DNA of 64,000 bases from Paraconexibacter algicola (GTDB lineage Bacteria > Actinomycetota > Thermoleophilia > Solirubrobacterales > Solirubrobacteraceae): contig NZ_PYYB01000001.1 of assembly GCF_003044185.1 (NCBI RefSeq), forward strand, positions 1,240,001 through 1,304,000. The letters are read 5' to 3'. This document shows positions 38,105 through 45,913 of this stretch, piece by piece. How positions within the stretch are numbered: position 1 is the first letter of the stretch; each line of letters begins with the position of its first letter. Under the pieces are notes generated by a model. It was given only the letters and a program-made list of their open reading frames with translations. It made no database searches and was not told the origin of the DNA. The translations under genes were made by a program, and so were the position numbers.

Positions 38105-38779
38105 GTGTCCGAAGACCGCAGGAAGACGAAGTCCAACTCCACGCTCGACCGGGGGATCCCGGGCGCCTTCGAAGGCGAGACGGTCACCCGTCGTCGCTTC
38201 ATGACCGGAACGGCCCACGTGGCCGGCGGTGTCGCGGCGTCCGCGTTCCTGCTGCCCGCCCTGGGCTTCGCGGTCGGCCCCATCTTTGACGAGCACGAGC
38301 AGCCGTGGCAGGACGTCATCGCGCTGGACGAGCTCCCGGACGACTCCTACATCCCGAAGACGATCACGCTCGTGACCGGCGTCGGCCAGGCCGGCAAGTC
38401 CACGGTCTACCTGCGCAAGCGCAACGCGTCGATCGACAAGGAGCCGGAGGACCAGTACAACCAGGTCATCGCGCTGTCGACGCGCTGCATGCACCTCGGC
38501 TGTCCCGTCCGCTACGTCTCCGCCGCCGAGCGCTTCATCTGCCCGTGCCACGGCGGCGTCTACGACTTCACCGGCGCCGTCGACGGCGGCCCGCCGGTGC
38601 GGCCGCTTGACCGCTTCTACACGCGGATCACGCAGGCCGGTCGTGTCGAGGTCGGTCCGCGGTTCTCCGTGAACGACGAGCTCGACCGCTTCTCCCCCCG
38701 CGACCCGGGCGAGCCGCTCGACGGCGTGGGGCAGTACCTGTACCCGTCGCGTCCATCGATCCGCAAGCTCGACGAGTAA
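38105..38779 (+). CDS. qcrA: Rieske iron-sulfur subunit of the menaquinol:cytochrome c reductase
   Basis: This 224-residue Rieske protein carries the [2Fe-2S] centre that takes electrons from menaquinol. A twin-arginine signal anchor is visible (TRRRFMTGTAHVAGG, then a hydrophobic helix to about residue 60). Rieske ligands are in CMHLGC and CPCHGG, including the paired structural cysteines. It starts at GTG after GAGGAG and leads the three-gene bc operon. The tatA-tatC genes needed for its export lie 4 kb downstream. Confidence 0.93.
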   Translation: MSEDRRKTKSNSTLDRGIPGAFEGETVTRRRFMTGTAHVAGGVAASAFLLPALGFAVGPIFDEHEQPWQDVIALDELPDDSYIPKTITLVTGVGQAGKSTVYLRKRNASIDKEPEDQYNQVIALSTRCMHLGCPVRYVSAAERFICPCHGGVYDFTGAVDGGPPVRPLDRFYTRITQAGRVEVGPRFSVNDELDRFSPRDPGEPLDGVGQYLYPSRPSIRKLDE

Positions 38780-38785
38780 GAACGC

Positions 38786-39589
38786 ATGCCCAAGCTCAAG
38801 CTCCCCCTCCCGCCCATCCCGGACAAGGTCGTCCCGCTCCCGAAGCGGCCCGGCCAGCCCAAGCAGGGCCCGGTCGACCTCGCCAAGGAGGCCGGCATCT
38901 CCGCGGTCGACTGGGTCGACGAGCGGACCAGCCTCTCCGGCGCCGCCCGCTGGATGATGTTCCGCAAGGTGCCCAAGGGCACCAACTGGTTCTACACGCT
39001 GGGCTCGGCGACGATGTTCGCCTTCCTGAGCCAGGCGGTCACGGGCGTCTTCCTCGCGATGTACTACCGGCCCGACGCCGCCTCCGGCGCGTACGAGTCG
39101 ATGCGCTACGTCAACGACGAGGTCTTCCTCGGCGAGTTCGTGCACGGCATGCACAAGTGGGGCTCGTCGGTGATGGTGATCCTGATCTTCCTCCACATGG
39201 CGAGGACGTTCTTCTTCGGCGCGTACAAGTACCCGCGCGAGCTGAACTGGGTCATCGGCGTCGTCCTGCTCATCCTGACGATGACGATGTCGTTCACCGG
39301 CTACCTGCTGCCGTTCGACCAGCGCTCCTACTGGGCCACGATCGTCGGCGTGAACATCAACGGCACGGGCCCGCTCGTCGGTCCGTTCCTGTCGGACTTC
39401 CTCCGTGGCGGCCCCGAGTTCGGCGCCACGACCCTGTCGCGGTTCTACGCGATCCACATGTTGCTCGTGCCGGGCCTCCTGGGCGCCCTGATCGGCTTCC
39501 ACCTGTACCTGGTGGCCAAGCTCGGCACCACCGCCCCGCCGTGGGTCTCGGCGGAGAAGTACACGAAGAAGGACGAGGAGCAGGCGTGA
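38786..39589 (+). CDS. qcrB: Cytochrome b (b6-type N-terminal half) of the bc complex
   Basis: This 267-residue protein holds the four-helix, dihaem core of cytochrome b. Haem-ligand histidines are in HGMHKWGSSVMVILIFLHMA (helix B) and YAIHMLLVPGLLGALIGFHL (helix D). GYLLPFDQRSYWATIVG is the conserved segment after helix C. The N-terminal 60 residues are a Pro/Lys-rich cytoplasmic extension. Splitting cytochrome b into a b6 half plus a subunit IV half follows the Bacillus and b6f pattern, not the single long QcrB of mycobacteria. Confidence 0.93.
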   Translation: MPKLKLPLPPIPDKVVPLPKRPGQPKQGPVDLAKEAGISAVDWVDERTSLSGAARWMMFRKVPKGTNWFYTLGSATMFAFLSQAVTGVFLAMYYRPDAASGAYESMRYVNDEVFLGEFVHGMHKWGSSVMVILIFLHMARTFFFGAYKYPRELNWVIGVVLLILTMTMSFTGYLLPFDQRSYWATIVGVNINGTGPLVGPFLSDFLRGGPEFGATTLSRFYAIHMLLVPGLLGALIGFHLYLVAKLGTTAPPWVSAEKYTKKDEEQA

Positions 39590-40338
39590 ACAAGCAGGAG
39601 AAGGAGCAGTACCTTCGCGAGTACTCCGTCCTCAAGGCGCAGGGGAAGCCGTTCTTCCCCTACGCCGTCGCGAAGGACGCCCTCATGGCCTGCGTGGTCA
39701 TGCTGGCGATCATCCTCATGTCGCTCATCCTCGGCGCCGAGCTCGGCCCCAAGGCTGACCCGACCACGACGACCTACACGCCCCGCCCGGAGTGGTACTT
39801 CTTCTTCCTCTTCGAGCTGCTCAAGGTCATCAAGCCGCCGGAGCTCGTGCCGCTCGCGACGATCGGCGTCCCGACGATCTGCATGATCCTGCTGTTCCTG
39901 CTGCCGTTCTACGACCGCAGCCCGGAGCGTCGGCCGGAGAAGCGTCCGATCGCCACGACGGCCGGCATCTTCACCATCTGCGCGATGGGCCTGCTGACCT
40001 ACCTCGGTGCCGAGGCGGGCGCGCCGACCCGGATCGAGATGGAGACGCCTGAGCGCATCAGCGCGCAGGGCGGCGCCATGGTCGAGCAGTACGAGGCGGG
40101 CAAGCTCGTCGTCGCGCAGTCCGGCTGCCTGGCCTGCCACAAGATCGCCGAGAACGGCAACGACGGCCCCGGGCCCGAGCTGACCGACATCGCCGACCGG
40201 CTCCCGGCCCAGGCGATCGCGCAGACGCTCGTCAACCCGACGTCGCCGATGCCCTCCTTCCGCTCGCTGCAGGAGAAGGAGCCGGAGAAGTTCCGCAACA
40301 TGGTCATGTTCCTCGGCCAGCTCAAGAAGGACGAGTAG
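39586..40338 (+). CDS. qcrC: Subunit IV fused to cytochrome c of the bc complex
   Basis: This 250-residue protein contains a subunit IV half with three membrane helices and the quinol-site PEWYFFFLFELLKVIK, followed by a C-terminal mono-haem cytochrome c with CLACH in QSGCLACHKIAENG and a likely Met ligand in PTSPMPSF. The same fusion defines QcrC of Bacillus menaquinol:cytochrome c reductase. The GTG start overlaps qcrB by 4 bp. Confidence 0.92.
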   Translation: MNKQEKEQYLREYSVLKAQGKPFFPYAVAKDALMACVVMLAIILMSLILGAELGPKADPTTTTYTPRPEWYFFFLFELLKVIKPPELVPLATIGVPTICMILLFLLPFYDRSPERRPEKRPIATTAGIFTICAMGLLTYLGAEAGAPTRIEMETPERISAQGGAMVEQYEAGKLVVAQSGCLACHKIAENGNDGPGPELTDIADRLPAQAIAQTLVNPTSPMPSFRSLQEKEPEKFRNMVMFLGQLKKDE

Positions 40339-40369
40339 CCCGACCGCCGACGCGGTCCCGGGGGACCCC

Positions 40370-41098
40370 ATGAGCACGACTGCCAACCAGCCGACCGGCT
40401 ACAAGGCCGGCCGGCTGGAGGAGACGCAGGTCCGCGCGATGTTCGATCGCGTCGCGCGGTACTACGACCTCCTGAACTCGGTGATGACCGCCGGGCTGCA
40501 CCACAAGTGGCGCACCCGGGCGGCCGACCTCGCCGCGGTCGGTCCCGGTGACCGCGTCCTGGACGTGGCGACCGGCACCGGCGACCTCGCGATCGAGCTC
40601 GCGGGCCGTGTCGGCCCGCAGGGCGCCGTCGTGGGCTCGGACTTCTCGCCGGGCATGCTCGACCTCGCGCGGCGCAAGCGCCCGCAGGGCATCGCCTGGG
40701 AGCTCGGCAACGCGCTGGAGCTCCCGTACGAGTCCGACAGCTTCGCCGCGGCGACCGTCGGCTTCGGCGCCCGCAACTTCAGCGACCTCGACCAGGGCCT
40801 GCGCGAGATGACCCGCGTCGTCAAGCCCGGGGGCCGCGTCGTCGTCCTCGAGATGACGAACCCGACGAAGCCGCCGCTCTCGACGTTCTTCTCCCTGTGG
40901 TTCGACCGGGCCGTCCCGGTGCTCGGGAAGATCTCCGGCGATCCGGAGGCCTACGAGTACCTCCCCAACAGCGTCAAGCGGTTCCCCGACGCGCACACCC
41001 TCGCGGGCAAGCTCCACGCCGCCGGTCTGGACCCGGTGAAGTACGTGCTCACCGCCGGCGGGATCATCGCGATCCACGTCGGTCAGAAGCCCGCGTGA
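40370..41098 (+). CDS. menG: Demethylmenaquinone methyltransferase
   Basis: MenG (UbiE family) methylates demethylmenaquinone with SAM in the last step of menaquinone synthesis. It has 242 residues. Motifs are VRAMFDRVARYYDLLNSVMT, the SAM loop VLDVATGTGDLAIELA, and FGARNFSDLDQGLREMTRVV. It lies between the bc complex that uses menaquinol and the prenyl synthase that makes its side chain, a logical grouping. Confidence 0.93.
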   Translation: MSTTANQPTGYKAGRLEETQVRAMFDRVARYYDLLNSVMTAGLHHKWRTRAADLAAVGPGDRVLDVATGTGDLAIELAGRVGPQGAVVGSDFSPGMLDLARRKRPQGIAWELGNALELPYESDSFAAATVGFGARNFSDLDQGLREMTRVVKPGGRVVVLEMTNPTKPPLSTFFSLWFDRAVPVLGKISGDPEAYEYLPNSVKRFPDAHTLAGKLHAAGLDPVKYVLTAGGIIAIHVGQKPA

Positions 41099-42090
41099 GC
41101 GCCACGCTCGCGGCTGAGGCGGCACCGATCGCCCAGGCGGCGGGGCCGCACGTCGCGCCGCTGATGGGCGCGGTGGAGGAGCTGCTCGGCGAGATCGCCG
41201 CCGGCACCGCGCCGCAGCTCGCCCCGCACGGCGCGGCGACGATCGCCGCGGGCGGCAAGCGCCTGCGGCCCCTGCTCGTGCTCGTCGCGGCGGGCGCGCC
41301 CGAGCCCGGGCGGGACACCGCGTCGCTGGTCCGGGCGGCCGCCGCGGTCGAGCTCGTCCACAGCGCCACGCTCGTGCACGACGACGTCCTCGACGACGCG
41401 CCGATGCGTCGCGGCGCCCCGACGGTGTACGCGTCCGCGGGACGCGCGATGGCGACGTGCGCCGGTGACCAGCTGTTCGCGCGCGCGTTCTCGCTGCTCG
41501 TGCAGACCGGGCGCCCCGACGAGATCCGCGCCCTGAGCGACGCGGGCTCGGGCCTGGCCCGTGGCGAGCTGCTGCAGCGCGCCGACGCGTGGGACGCCAC
41601 GGTGACGCTGGACCGCTACCTCCTGCGCTGCGAGCTGAAGACCGCGCGGCTGTTCGAGGCCGCCTGCGCGCTCGGGGTGATGGAGTCCGGCCGCGCGGAC
41701 GCCGATCCGACCGTGCTCGGCTCGTTCGGCCGGCGCATCGGCCTGGCGTTCCAGCTGCTCGACGACGTCCTCGACGTCTCCGGCCCGGTGGAGCGGACGG
41801 GCAAGCACCGCGGCACCGACCTGCTGGACGGCACGGTCACGCTCCCCTTCATCGTGGCGCGTGAACGCGACCCGCAGCTCGCGGCGCTCGACCCGCGCAC
41901 GATCACGACCCCGCAGCAGGCCGAGGAGGTCTGCGACGCGATCGCCGCGACCGGCGCGCTCGACGCGGCGCGCGAGCAGGCGCTGGAGCTGGTGGCCGGT
42001 GCGCGTCGGGACATCCCGGCGGACCTGCCGGAGGCCCAGCGCCGGGCGCTGGACCTCGTCGCGACCGGTGTGGTCGCGCGCTACGCGTGA
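41095..42090 (+). CDS. Polyprenyl diphosphate synthase (trans-type)
   Basis: This 331-residue isoprenyl synthase probably makes the menaquinone side chain. The first Asp-rich motif is in VHDDVLDDAPMRRG, preceded by GGKRLRPLLVL, and the second is FQLLDDVLDVSG. The product length cannot be read safely from sequence. The GTG at 41095 overlaps menG (GTGA), supporting a linked role in quinone synthesis. Confidence 0.9.
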   Translation: MSATLAAEAAPIAQAAGPHVAPLMGAVEELLGEIAAGTAPQLAPHGAATIAAGGKRLRPLLVLVAAGAPEPGRDTASLVRAAAAVELVHSATLVHDDVLDDAPMRRGAPTVYASAGRAMATCAGDQLFARAFSLLVQTGRPDEIRALSDAGSGLARGELLQRADAWDATVTLDRYLLRCELKTARLFEAACALGVMESGRADADPTVLGSFGRRIGLAFQLLDDVLDVSGPVERTGKHRGTDLLDGTVTLPFIVARERDPQLAALDPRTITTPQQAEEVCDAIAATGALDAAREQALELVAGARRDIPADLPEAQRRALDLVATGVVARYA

Positions 42091-42094
42091 GCGC

Positions 42095-42532
42095 CTAGAA
42101 GTCCTCGGGCTGGATGTGCCCGCCGTGCAGGGCGCGCACGAACCGCTCGATCTCCGCCTCCATGTTGGCGTGCAGGAGACGGCGCAGGTCGTCGACGACC
42201 TGCTGGGTGCCACGGTCGAGCTCGTCGTCGAAGCGCTCGACCAGCTCCTGCTCGAAGACGCCGGTGCCCTGCCACTCGCAGTTGGGGCAGCGCAGGGAGA
42301 CCTCCCAGTGGCGCGGTCCGGCCTCCGACCACGCGGTCGGGTAGACGAGCTCGCTGCGGCAGGAGCCGCAGACGTGCAGCTCGTCCTGCTGCTCGACCGT
42401 GCGCGTCGAGGGCGAGCCCGCGACCGCGTCGGAGTGCACGACCTGGTCCTCGAAGTAGACGACCTCGATCGTCTTCCCGGACGGCAGGACGACCTTGCGA
42501 ACGTAGTGGTGATGATCCGTGTCTCGTGCCAT
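42095..42532 (-). CDS. Zinc-ribbon protein of unknown function
   Basis: This 145-residue protein has a C-x2-C pair in HVCGSCRSEL and another in LRCPNCEWQG, forming a likely zinc ribbon. An N-terminal His-rich start (DTDHHHYVRKV) and a C-terminal helical, acidic region (ERFDDELDRGTQQVVDDL) flank it. AGGGA lies about 9 nt upstream of the ATG at 42532. It ends 4 bp from the convergent prenyl synthase gene. Confidence 0.8.
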   Translation of the reverse strand: MARDTDHHHYVRKVVLPSGKTIEVVYFEDQVVHSDAVAGSPSTRTVEQQDELHVCGSCRSELVYPTAWSEAGPRHWEVSLRCPNCEWQGTGVFEQELVERFDDELDRGTQQVVDDLRRLLHANMEAEIERFVRALHGGHIQPEDF

Positions 42533-42624
42533 TTCGCAATCCCTGTTGACGCCCACTTCATCGGCGGCGTCACCCAGAGACTTGAGGGGTAGTTCCCGCC
42601 TGCGGCGCGATGACGCGCCGGCGC

Positions 42625-42630
42625 TACGCT
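42625..42630 (+). promoter_or_regulatory. Candidate -10 for tatA-tatC
   Basis: TACGCT lies 34 nt upstream of the tatA ATG. No clear -35 is seen. Confidence 0.4.
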
Positions 42631-42664
42631 TCAAGCGACCCCCACCGGAACGGAAGCGACTCCC

Positions 42665-42898
42665 ATGCCCAACATCGGACCCCTCGAGCTGGCCATCGTG
42701 CTGGTGATCGTGCTGGTGATCTTCGGACCGAAGAAGCTCCCCGGCCTCGGCCGCAGCCTCGGAACCGGGATGCGCGAGTTCAAGGACTCGATCACCGGGG
42801 ACAGCAAGAGCGACGACCGCGATCGCGCCGAGCTCACCGCCGCCGAGGCGACGCCCGCCGAGTCCGCCCGCGAGGACGCGAAGGTCTCGGGCTCCTAG
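42665..42898 (+). CDS. tatA: Sec-independent translocase TatA
   Basis: TatA is the pore-forming component of the twin-arginine translocase. It has 77 residues: a short N-terminus (MPNIGPLELAIVL), one membrane helix, the FGPKKLPGLGRSLG hinge, an amphipathic helix and a charged Ser/Glu/Ala tail. It is 36 bp before tatC. No separate tatB is seen, as in many Gram-positive-type systems. Confidence 0.93.
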   Translation: MPNIGPLELAIVLVIVLVIFGPKKLPGLGRSLGTGMREFKDSITGDSKSDDRDRAELTAAEATPAESAREDAKVSGS

Positions 42899-42934
42899 CC
42901 CGGCCGTCGGTCCCCGGGTCACCGCACACCGCGC

Positions 42935-44059
42935 ATGGCGTCCACGCTTCGTCGCCCCGTCGGGCACGACGACCGGCTGAGTCTCGTCGAGCACCTCGAC
43001 GAGCTCCGGTCGCGCCTGATCGTCTGCGCGTCGGTCCTGCTCGTCTCCTTCATGGTGTGCGCGTGGCAGAACGGCGCGCTGCTGAACATCCTCAACGAGC
43101 CGCTCGAGCGCGCCACGGCGACGTCGCTGGAGAAGGGCCGCGGCCTCCCCGGCCAGCTCCAGAAGACGCAGCTCGCCGTCCGGGCGATCGGGGCCCAGAA
43201 CGCGGCGGTCGCCGCCGCGCTGGCCGACCCGGACCTCGAGCTGAGCGCCGCCGCGCGCCAGAAGCTCCAGGAGACGACGAAGGCGGCGACCGCGGCGATC
43301 GCGGACATGCCGATCACGAAGGGCAACCAACCGGTGACGCTGCGCGTCGGCGAGCCCTTCATGACGACCCTGACGGTGGCGTTGTACTTCGCGTTGCTGT
43401 TCGCGATGCCGCTGCTGCTCTACCAGTTGTACGCGTTCGTGCTGCCCGCGTTCAGTCCCGAGGAACGACGGGTCGCACTCCCGCTGATGTCGATGGTGCC
43501 GGTGCTGTTCATCACGGGCGTGGTCTTCGGCTACTTCGTCGTGCTCCCACCGGCGACCCAGTTCCTGCAGAACTTCAACAGCGACGCGTTCAACGTCCTG
43601 GTCCAGGCCAACGACTACTACAAGTTCGCGGTGCTGGCCCTGGCCGGACTGGGCCTGCTCTTCCAGCTGCCGGTGGCGATCCTCGCCGCGACGCGGGTCG
43701 GGATCGTCACGCCGCTGCAGTTGCGCAAGAACCGTCGCTACTCGCTGCTGATCATCGCCGTCGTCGCGATGCTCCTGCCGGGCACCGACCCGGTGACGAT
43801 GCTCATCTCGATGGCGCCGCTGCTCGTCCTGTACGAGGCGAGCATCTGGCTGGCGGTCCTCTTCAACCGCGGTCGCCCGCAGGAGAGCGTCCTGCAGCAG
43901 TGGCGGGACGAGTGGGGCGACGACGACGAGGACGACGAGGACCTGCCCGAGCCGAACCTCGACTTCGAGATCGACGAGGACTTCCTCGACGAGGACGACC
44001 TCGCCGAGATGGGCGCGCGGGCGGACGACCCGGAGGACGACCGTCCCGCGACGCCGTGA
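42935..44059 (+). CDS. tatC: Sec-independent translocase TatC with long first loop and acidic tail
   Basis: TatC recognises twin-arginine signals. At 374 residues it is about 120 longer than typical. The start DRLSLVEHLDELRSRLIVC carries the conserved signal-binding site. About 90 residues separate TM1 and TM2, including helical Ala/Gln-rich segments (about 65-130), where the usual loop is about 40. The conserved ALYFALLFAMPLLLYQLYAF and FSPEERR segments follow. The last 60 residues are strongly Asp/Glu-rich (DDDEDDEDLPEP). Confidence 0.93.
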   Translation: MASTLRRPVGHDDRLSLVEHLDELRSRLIVCASVLLVSFMVCAWQNGALLNILNEPLERATATSLEKGRGLPGQLQKTQLAVRAIGAQNAAVAAALADPDLELSAAARQKLQETTKAATAAIADMPITKGNQPVTLRVGEPFMTTLTVALYFALLFAMPLLLYQLYAFVLPAFSPEERRVALPLMSMVPVLFITGVVFGYFVVLPPATQFLQNFNSDAFNVLVQANDYYKFAVLALAGLGLLFQLPVAILAATRVGIVTPLQLRKNRRYSLLIIAVVAMLLPGTDPVTMLISMAPLLVLYEASIWLAVLFNRGRPQESVLQQWRDEWGDDDEDDEDLPEPNLDFEIDEDFLDEDDLAEMGARADDPEDDRPATP

Positions 44060-44082
44060 CGCGCCGATGACGGCGCACGCTC

Positions 44083-44088
44083 TACCCT
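44083..44088 (+). promoter_or_regulatory. Candidate -10 for leaderless TPR gene
   Basis: TACCCT ends 9 nt before the ATG at 44098 with no ribosome site between. Confidence 0.45.
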
Positions 44089-44097
44089 AGGTGCACC

Positions 44098-44778
44098 ATG
44101 CTGTTCGATCTCCGCGGCCGTGGCCGGCGACGCACCGTCCAGGCCATCTACCTGTCGCTCGCCCTGCTCATGGGCGGCGGCCTCGTCTTCTTCGGCATCG
44201 GCGGTGACGTGCAGGGCGGTCTCGCCGACGCCATCCGCGGTGACGGCACCGCGGTCGAGGACATCTACTCCGAGCGCATCGACGCGGCCGAGAAGAAGCT
44301 GGCGGCCGACCCGCAGGACGCGCCCACCTGGGCGAACCTCGCCAAGCTCCGCTTCCAGCAGGCCGGCACCGGCGAGAACTTCAACCAGTCGACCGGCGCG
44401 TTCACCGATGGCGGGCTCAAGGAGCTGCGCCGCAGCGAGATCGCCTGGGACAAGTACCTCGCGCTCGACCCGAAGAAGCCCGACGACCGCGTCGCGAACC
44501 TCATGGTCCAGGCGTTCATCGGGCTGAACAAGCTGCCGAAGGCCGTGCAGGCGATGGAGATCGTCGTCGACGCCCGCGAGCCCACCCCGCAGCTGTTCGT
44601 CCAGCTCGCCACCTACGCGTACGCCGCGGGCCAGACCCGCAAGGGCGATCTCGCCGCCGGCAAGGCCGAGGAGCTCGCCAAGCCCGAGGACCGCGAGCAG
44701 ATCAAGGCCCAGCTCCAGTCGGCCAAGACGCAGGCCGCCCAGGCCGCCGCGCAGGGGGCGGGCGCCGCGGCCGAGTAG
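44098..44778 (+). CDS. Membrane-anchored TPR-like protein
   Basis: This 226-residue protein has an N-terminal basic segment (DLRGRGRRR) and one membrane helix (AIYLSLALLMGGGLVFFGIG). The rest is helical with TPR-like repeats: KLAADPQDAPTWANLAKLRF and later KYLALDPKKPDDRVANLMVQ, then QLFVQLATYAYAAGQ. The C-terminus is Ala/Gln-rich. It probably scaffolds a membrane complex; the partner is unknown. Confidence 0.82.
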   Translation: MLFDLRGRGRRRTVQAIYLSLALLMGGGLVFFGIGGDVQGGLADAIRGDGTAVEDIYSERIDAAEKKLAADPQDAPTWANLAKLRFQQAGTGENFNQSTGAFTDGGLKELRRSEIAWDKYLALDPKKPDDRVANLMVQAFIGLNKLPKAVQAMEIVVDAREPTPQLFVQLATYAYAAGQTRKGDLAAGKAEELAKPEDREQIKAQLQSAKTQAAQAAAQGAGAAAE

Positions 44779-44819
44779 TCCCGACCGGGCGCCGCGCGGC
44801 CTGCGCGCGGCGTTCCGGC

Positions 44820-44825
44820 TACACT
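44820..44825 (+). promoter_or_regulatory. Candidate -10 element for tRNA-Lys
   Basis: TACACT ends 9 nt before the mature tRNA 5' end, as for tRNA-Ile. Confidence 0.5.
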
Positions 44826-44834
44826 TCGTCCCAC

Positions 44835-44907
44835 GCCCTTGTAGCTCAACTGGCAGAGCAGCGGACTCTTAATCCGAAGGTTCTAGGTTCGATTCCTAGC
44901 GGGGGCA
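44835..44907 (+). tRNA. tRNA-Lys (anticodon CTT)
   Basis: This is a 73-nt cloverleaf. The acceptor stem GCCCTTG pairs with CGGGGGC (two G-U pairs), with discriminator A. The D arm is AGCTCAACTGGCAGAGC, the anticodon loop CTCTTAA holds CTT, and the T loop is TTCGATT. The 3' CCA is not encoded. Confidence 0.97.
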
Positions 44908-44916
44908 CTCTCTCAC

Positions 44917-44944
44917 CGAAACCTCGGCTCCGGCCGGGGTTTCG
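44917..44944 (+). terminator. Terminator after tRNA-Lys
   Basis: A 12-bp stem with one G-U pair (CGAAACCTCGGC with GCCGGGGTTTCG) and a TCCG loop is followed by TCGTTCTCCGGG. Its tail matches those after tRNA-Ile and khpB. Confidence 0.75.
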
Positions 44945-44968
44945 TCGTTCTCCGGGCGATTCGCGAAC

Positions 44969-45862
44969 CTAGGGCACGAGCACGCCGACGCGCCGCTCCT
45001 CGCTCAGGCCGCGGGGTCGGGCCCAGCGCCACGTCCGTGGCGTGCGGCCGTCGGGGAGGGCGTCCTGGTCGACGAGGACCTCGTCGGGGCCGGCCAGCTC
45101 GCCCAGGCGGGAGGCGAGGTTCACCGGGGTGCCGAACCAGTCGCCGGCGTGGCGGATGACCGCCCCGCGCGCGACGCCCGCCCCGGCGCGCAGCGCCGTC
45201 TGCTCCCCGAGCACGGCGACGGCCTGCACGGTCGCGTCGAGCAGCCGGTCCGGGTCGGCGGAGAAGAACAGGACCCCGTCCCCGAGGAACTTCCCGGCAT
45301 GCACCTCGTGCTGGGCGGCGACCTGGCCGACCGCGAAGTAGAGCTCGTCGACGAGCGCGCAGATCGCCTCGGGCTTCTGGTCGAGCATGAAGCCGGTCGA
45401 GCCCCGCAGGTCGACCATGCCGACCGCGAGGTCCGCGAACTCCAGGTCCGGGGTCGCGCCGCCCGTGCTCACCGCGGAGGCGGTCGCGGCCGACGCGGCG
45501 GCCGCCTGGGTGCGCCGTCGCACCAGCTGCTCCAGGCGCCGGGCGTGGATCAGCGCAAAGGTGTCGACCGCCAGCGGCAGGACGTCCGCCAGCCAGGCGT
45601 CGAGCGTCGCCTCGAACGCCTCGTCGGGCACGTCCGCCAGATGGCGGGCGGCGACGAGCGCCTCCGCGCTGGCGATCCGGTCCACCGCACGCCCGTACGC
45701 CTGCAGGAGCCCGACGAGCGCGTGCTCGTCCATGAAGTCGTTGAGCTGCGAGGCGCGCGCCGCGAGGTCCGCGATCTGCCCGAGCTGGGCGTCGCCGACG
45801 AGCCCGATCGAACGGGCGAGCTCGTAGATGCGGTCGCGGATGGCCTCCTGGTCGTTCTTCAC
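44969..45862 (-). CDS. Class III adenylate/guanylate cyclase-like protein
   Basis: This 297-residue protein has an N-terminal helical domain of about 145 residues with no membrane segment. The C-terminal cyclase homology domain has metal-binding Asp residues in MVDLRGSTGF and LGDGVLFF, the purine-site Lys in AGKFLGDG, and transition-state Asn and Arg in GTPVNLASRL, so it looks active. The usual start would be GTG 45868. GTG 45862 fits better, because the TAGGGT -10 is then 9 nt upstream as at other leaderless genes here. Confidence 0.85.
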   Translation of the reverse strand: MKNDQEAIRDRIYELARSIGLVGDAQLGQIADLAARASQLNDFMDEHALVGLLQAYGRAVDRIASAEALVAARHLADVPDEAFEATLDAWLADVLPLAVDTFALIHARRLEQLVRRRTQAAAASAATASAVSTGGATPDLEFADLAVGMVDLRGSTGFMLDQKPEAICALVDELYFAVGQVAAQHEVHAGKFLGDGVLFFSADPDRLLDATVQAVAVLGEQTALRAGAGVARGAVIRHAGDWFGTPVNLASRLGELAGPDEVLVDQDALPDGRTPRTWRWARPRGLSEERRVGVLVP

Positions 45863-45871
45863 GCGCACGAA

Positions 45872-45877
45872 ACCCTA
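45872..45877 (-). promoter_or_regulatory. Candidate -10 for the cyclase gene
   Basis: TAGGGT on the minus strand ends 9 nt before GTG 45862. It lies 23 bp from the opposite-facing -10 at 45901-45906. Confidence 0.45.
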
Positions 45878-45900
45878 CGGCCGCGGGCGGCGCTGCGGGG

Positions 45901-45906
45901 TATCGT
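45901..45906 (+). promoter_or_regulatory. Candidate -10 for the class IV aminotransferase gene
   Basis: TATCGT ends 7 nt before GTG 45914 with no ribosome site between, so a leaderless transcript is likely. Confidence 0.45.
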
Positions 45907-45913
45907 GCGCCGC

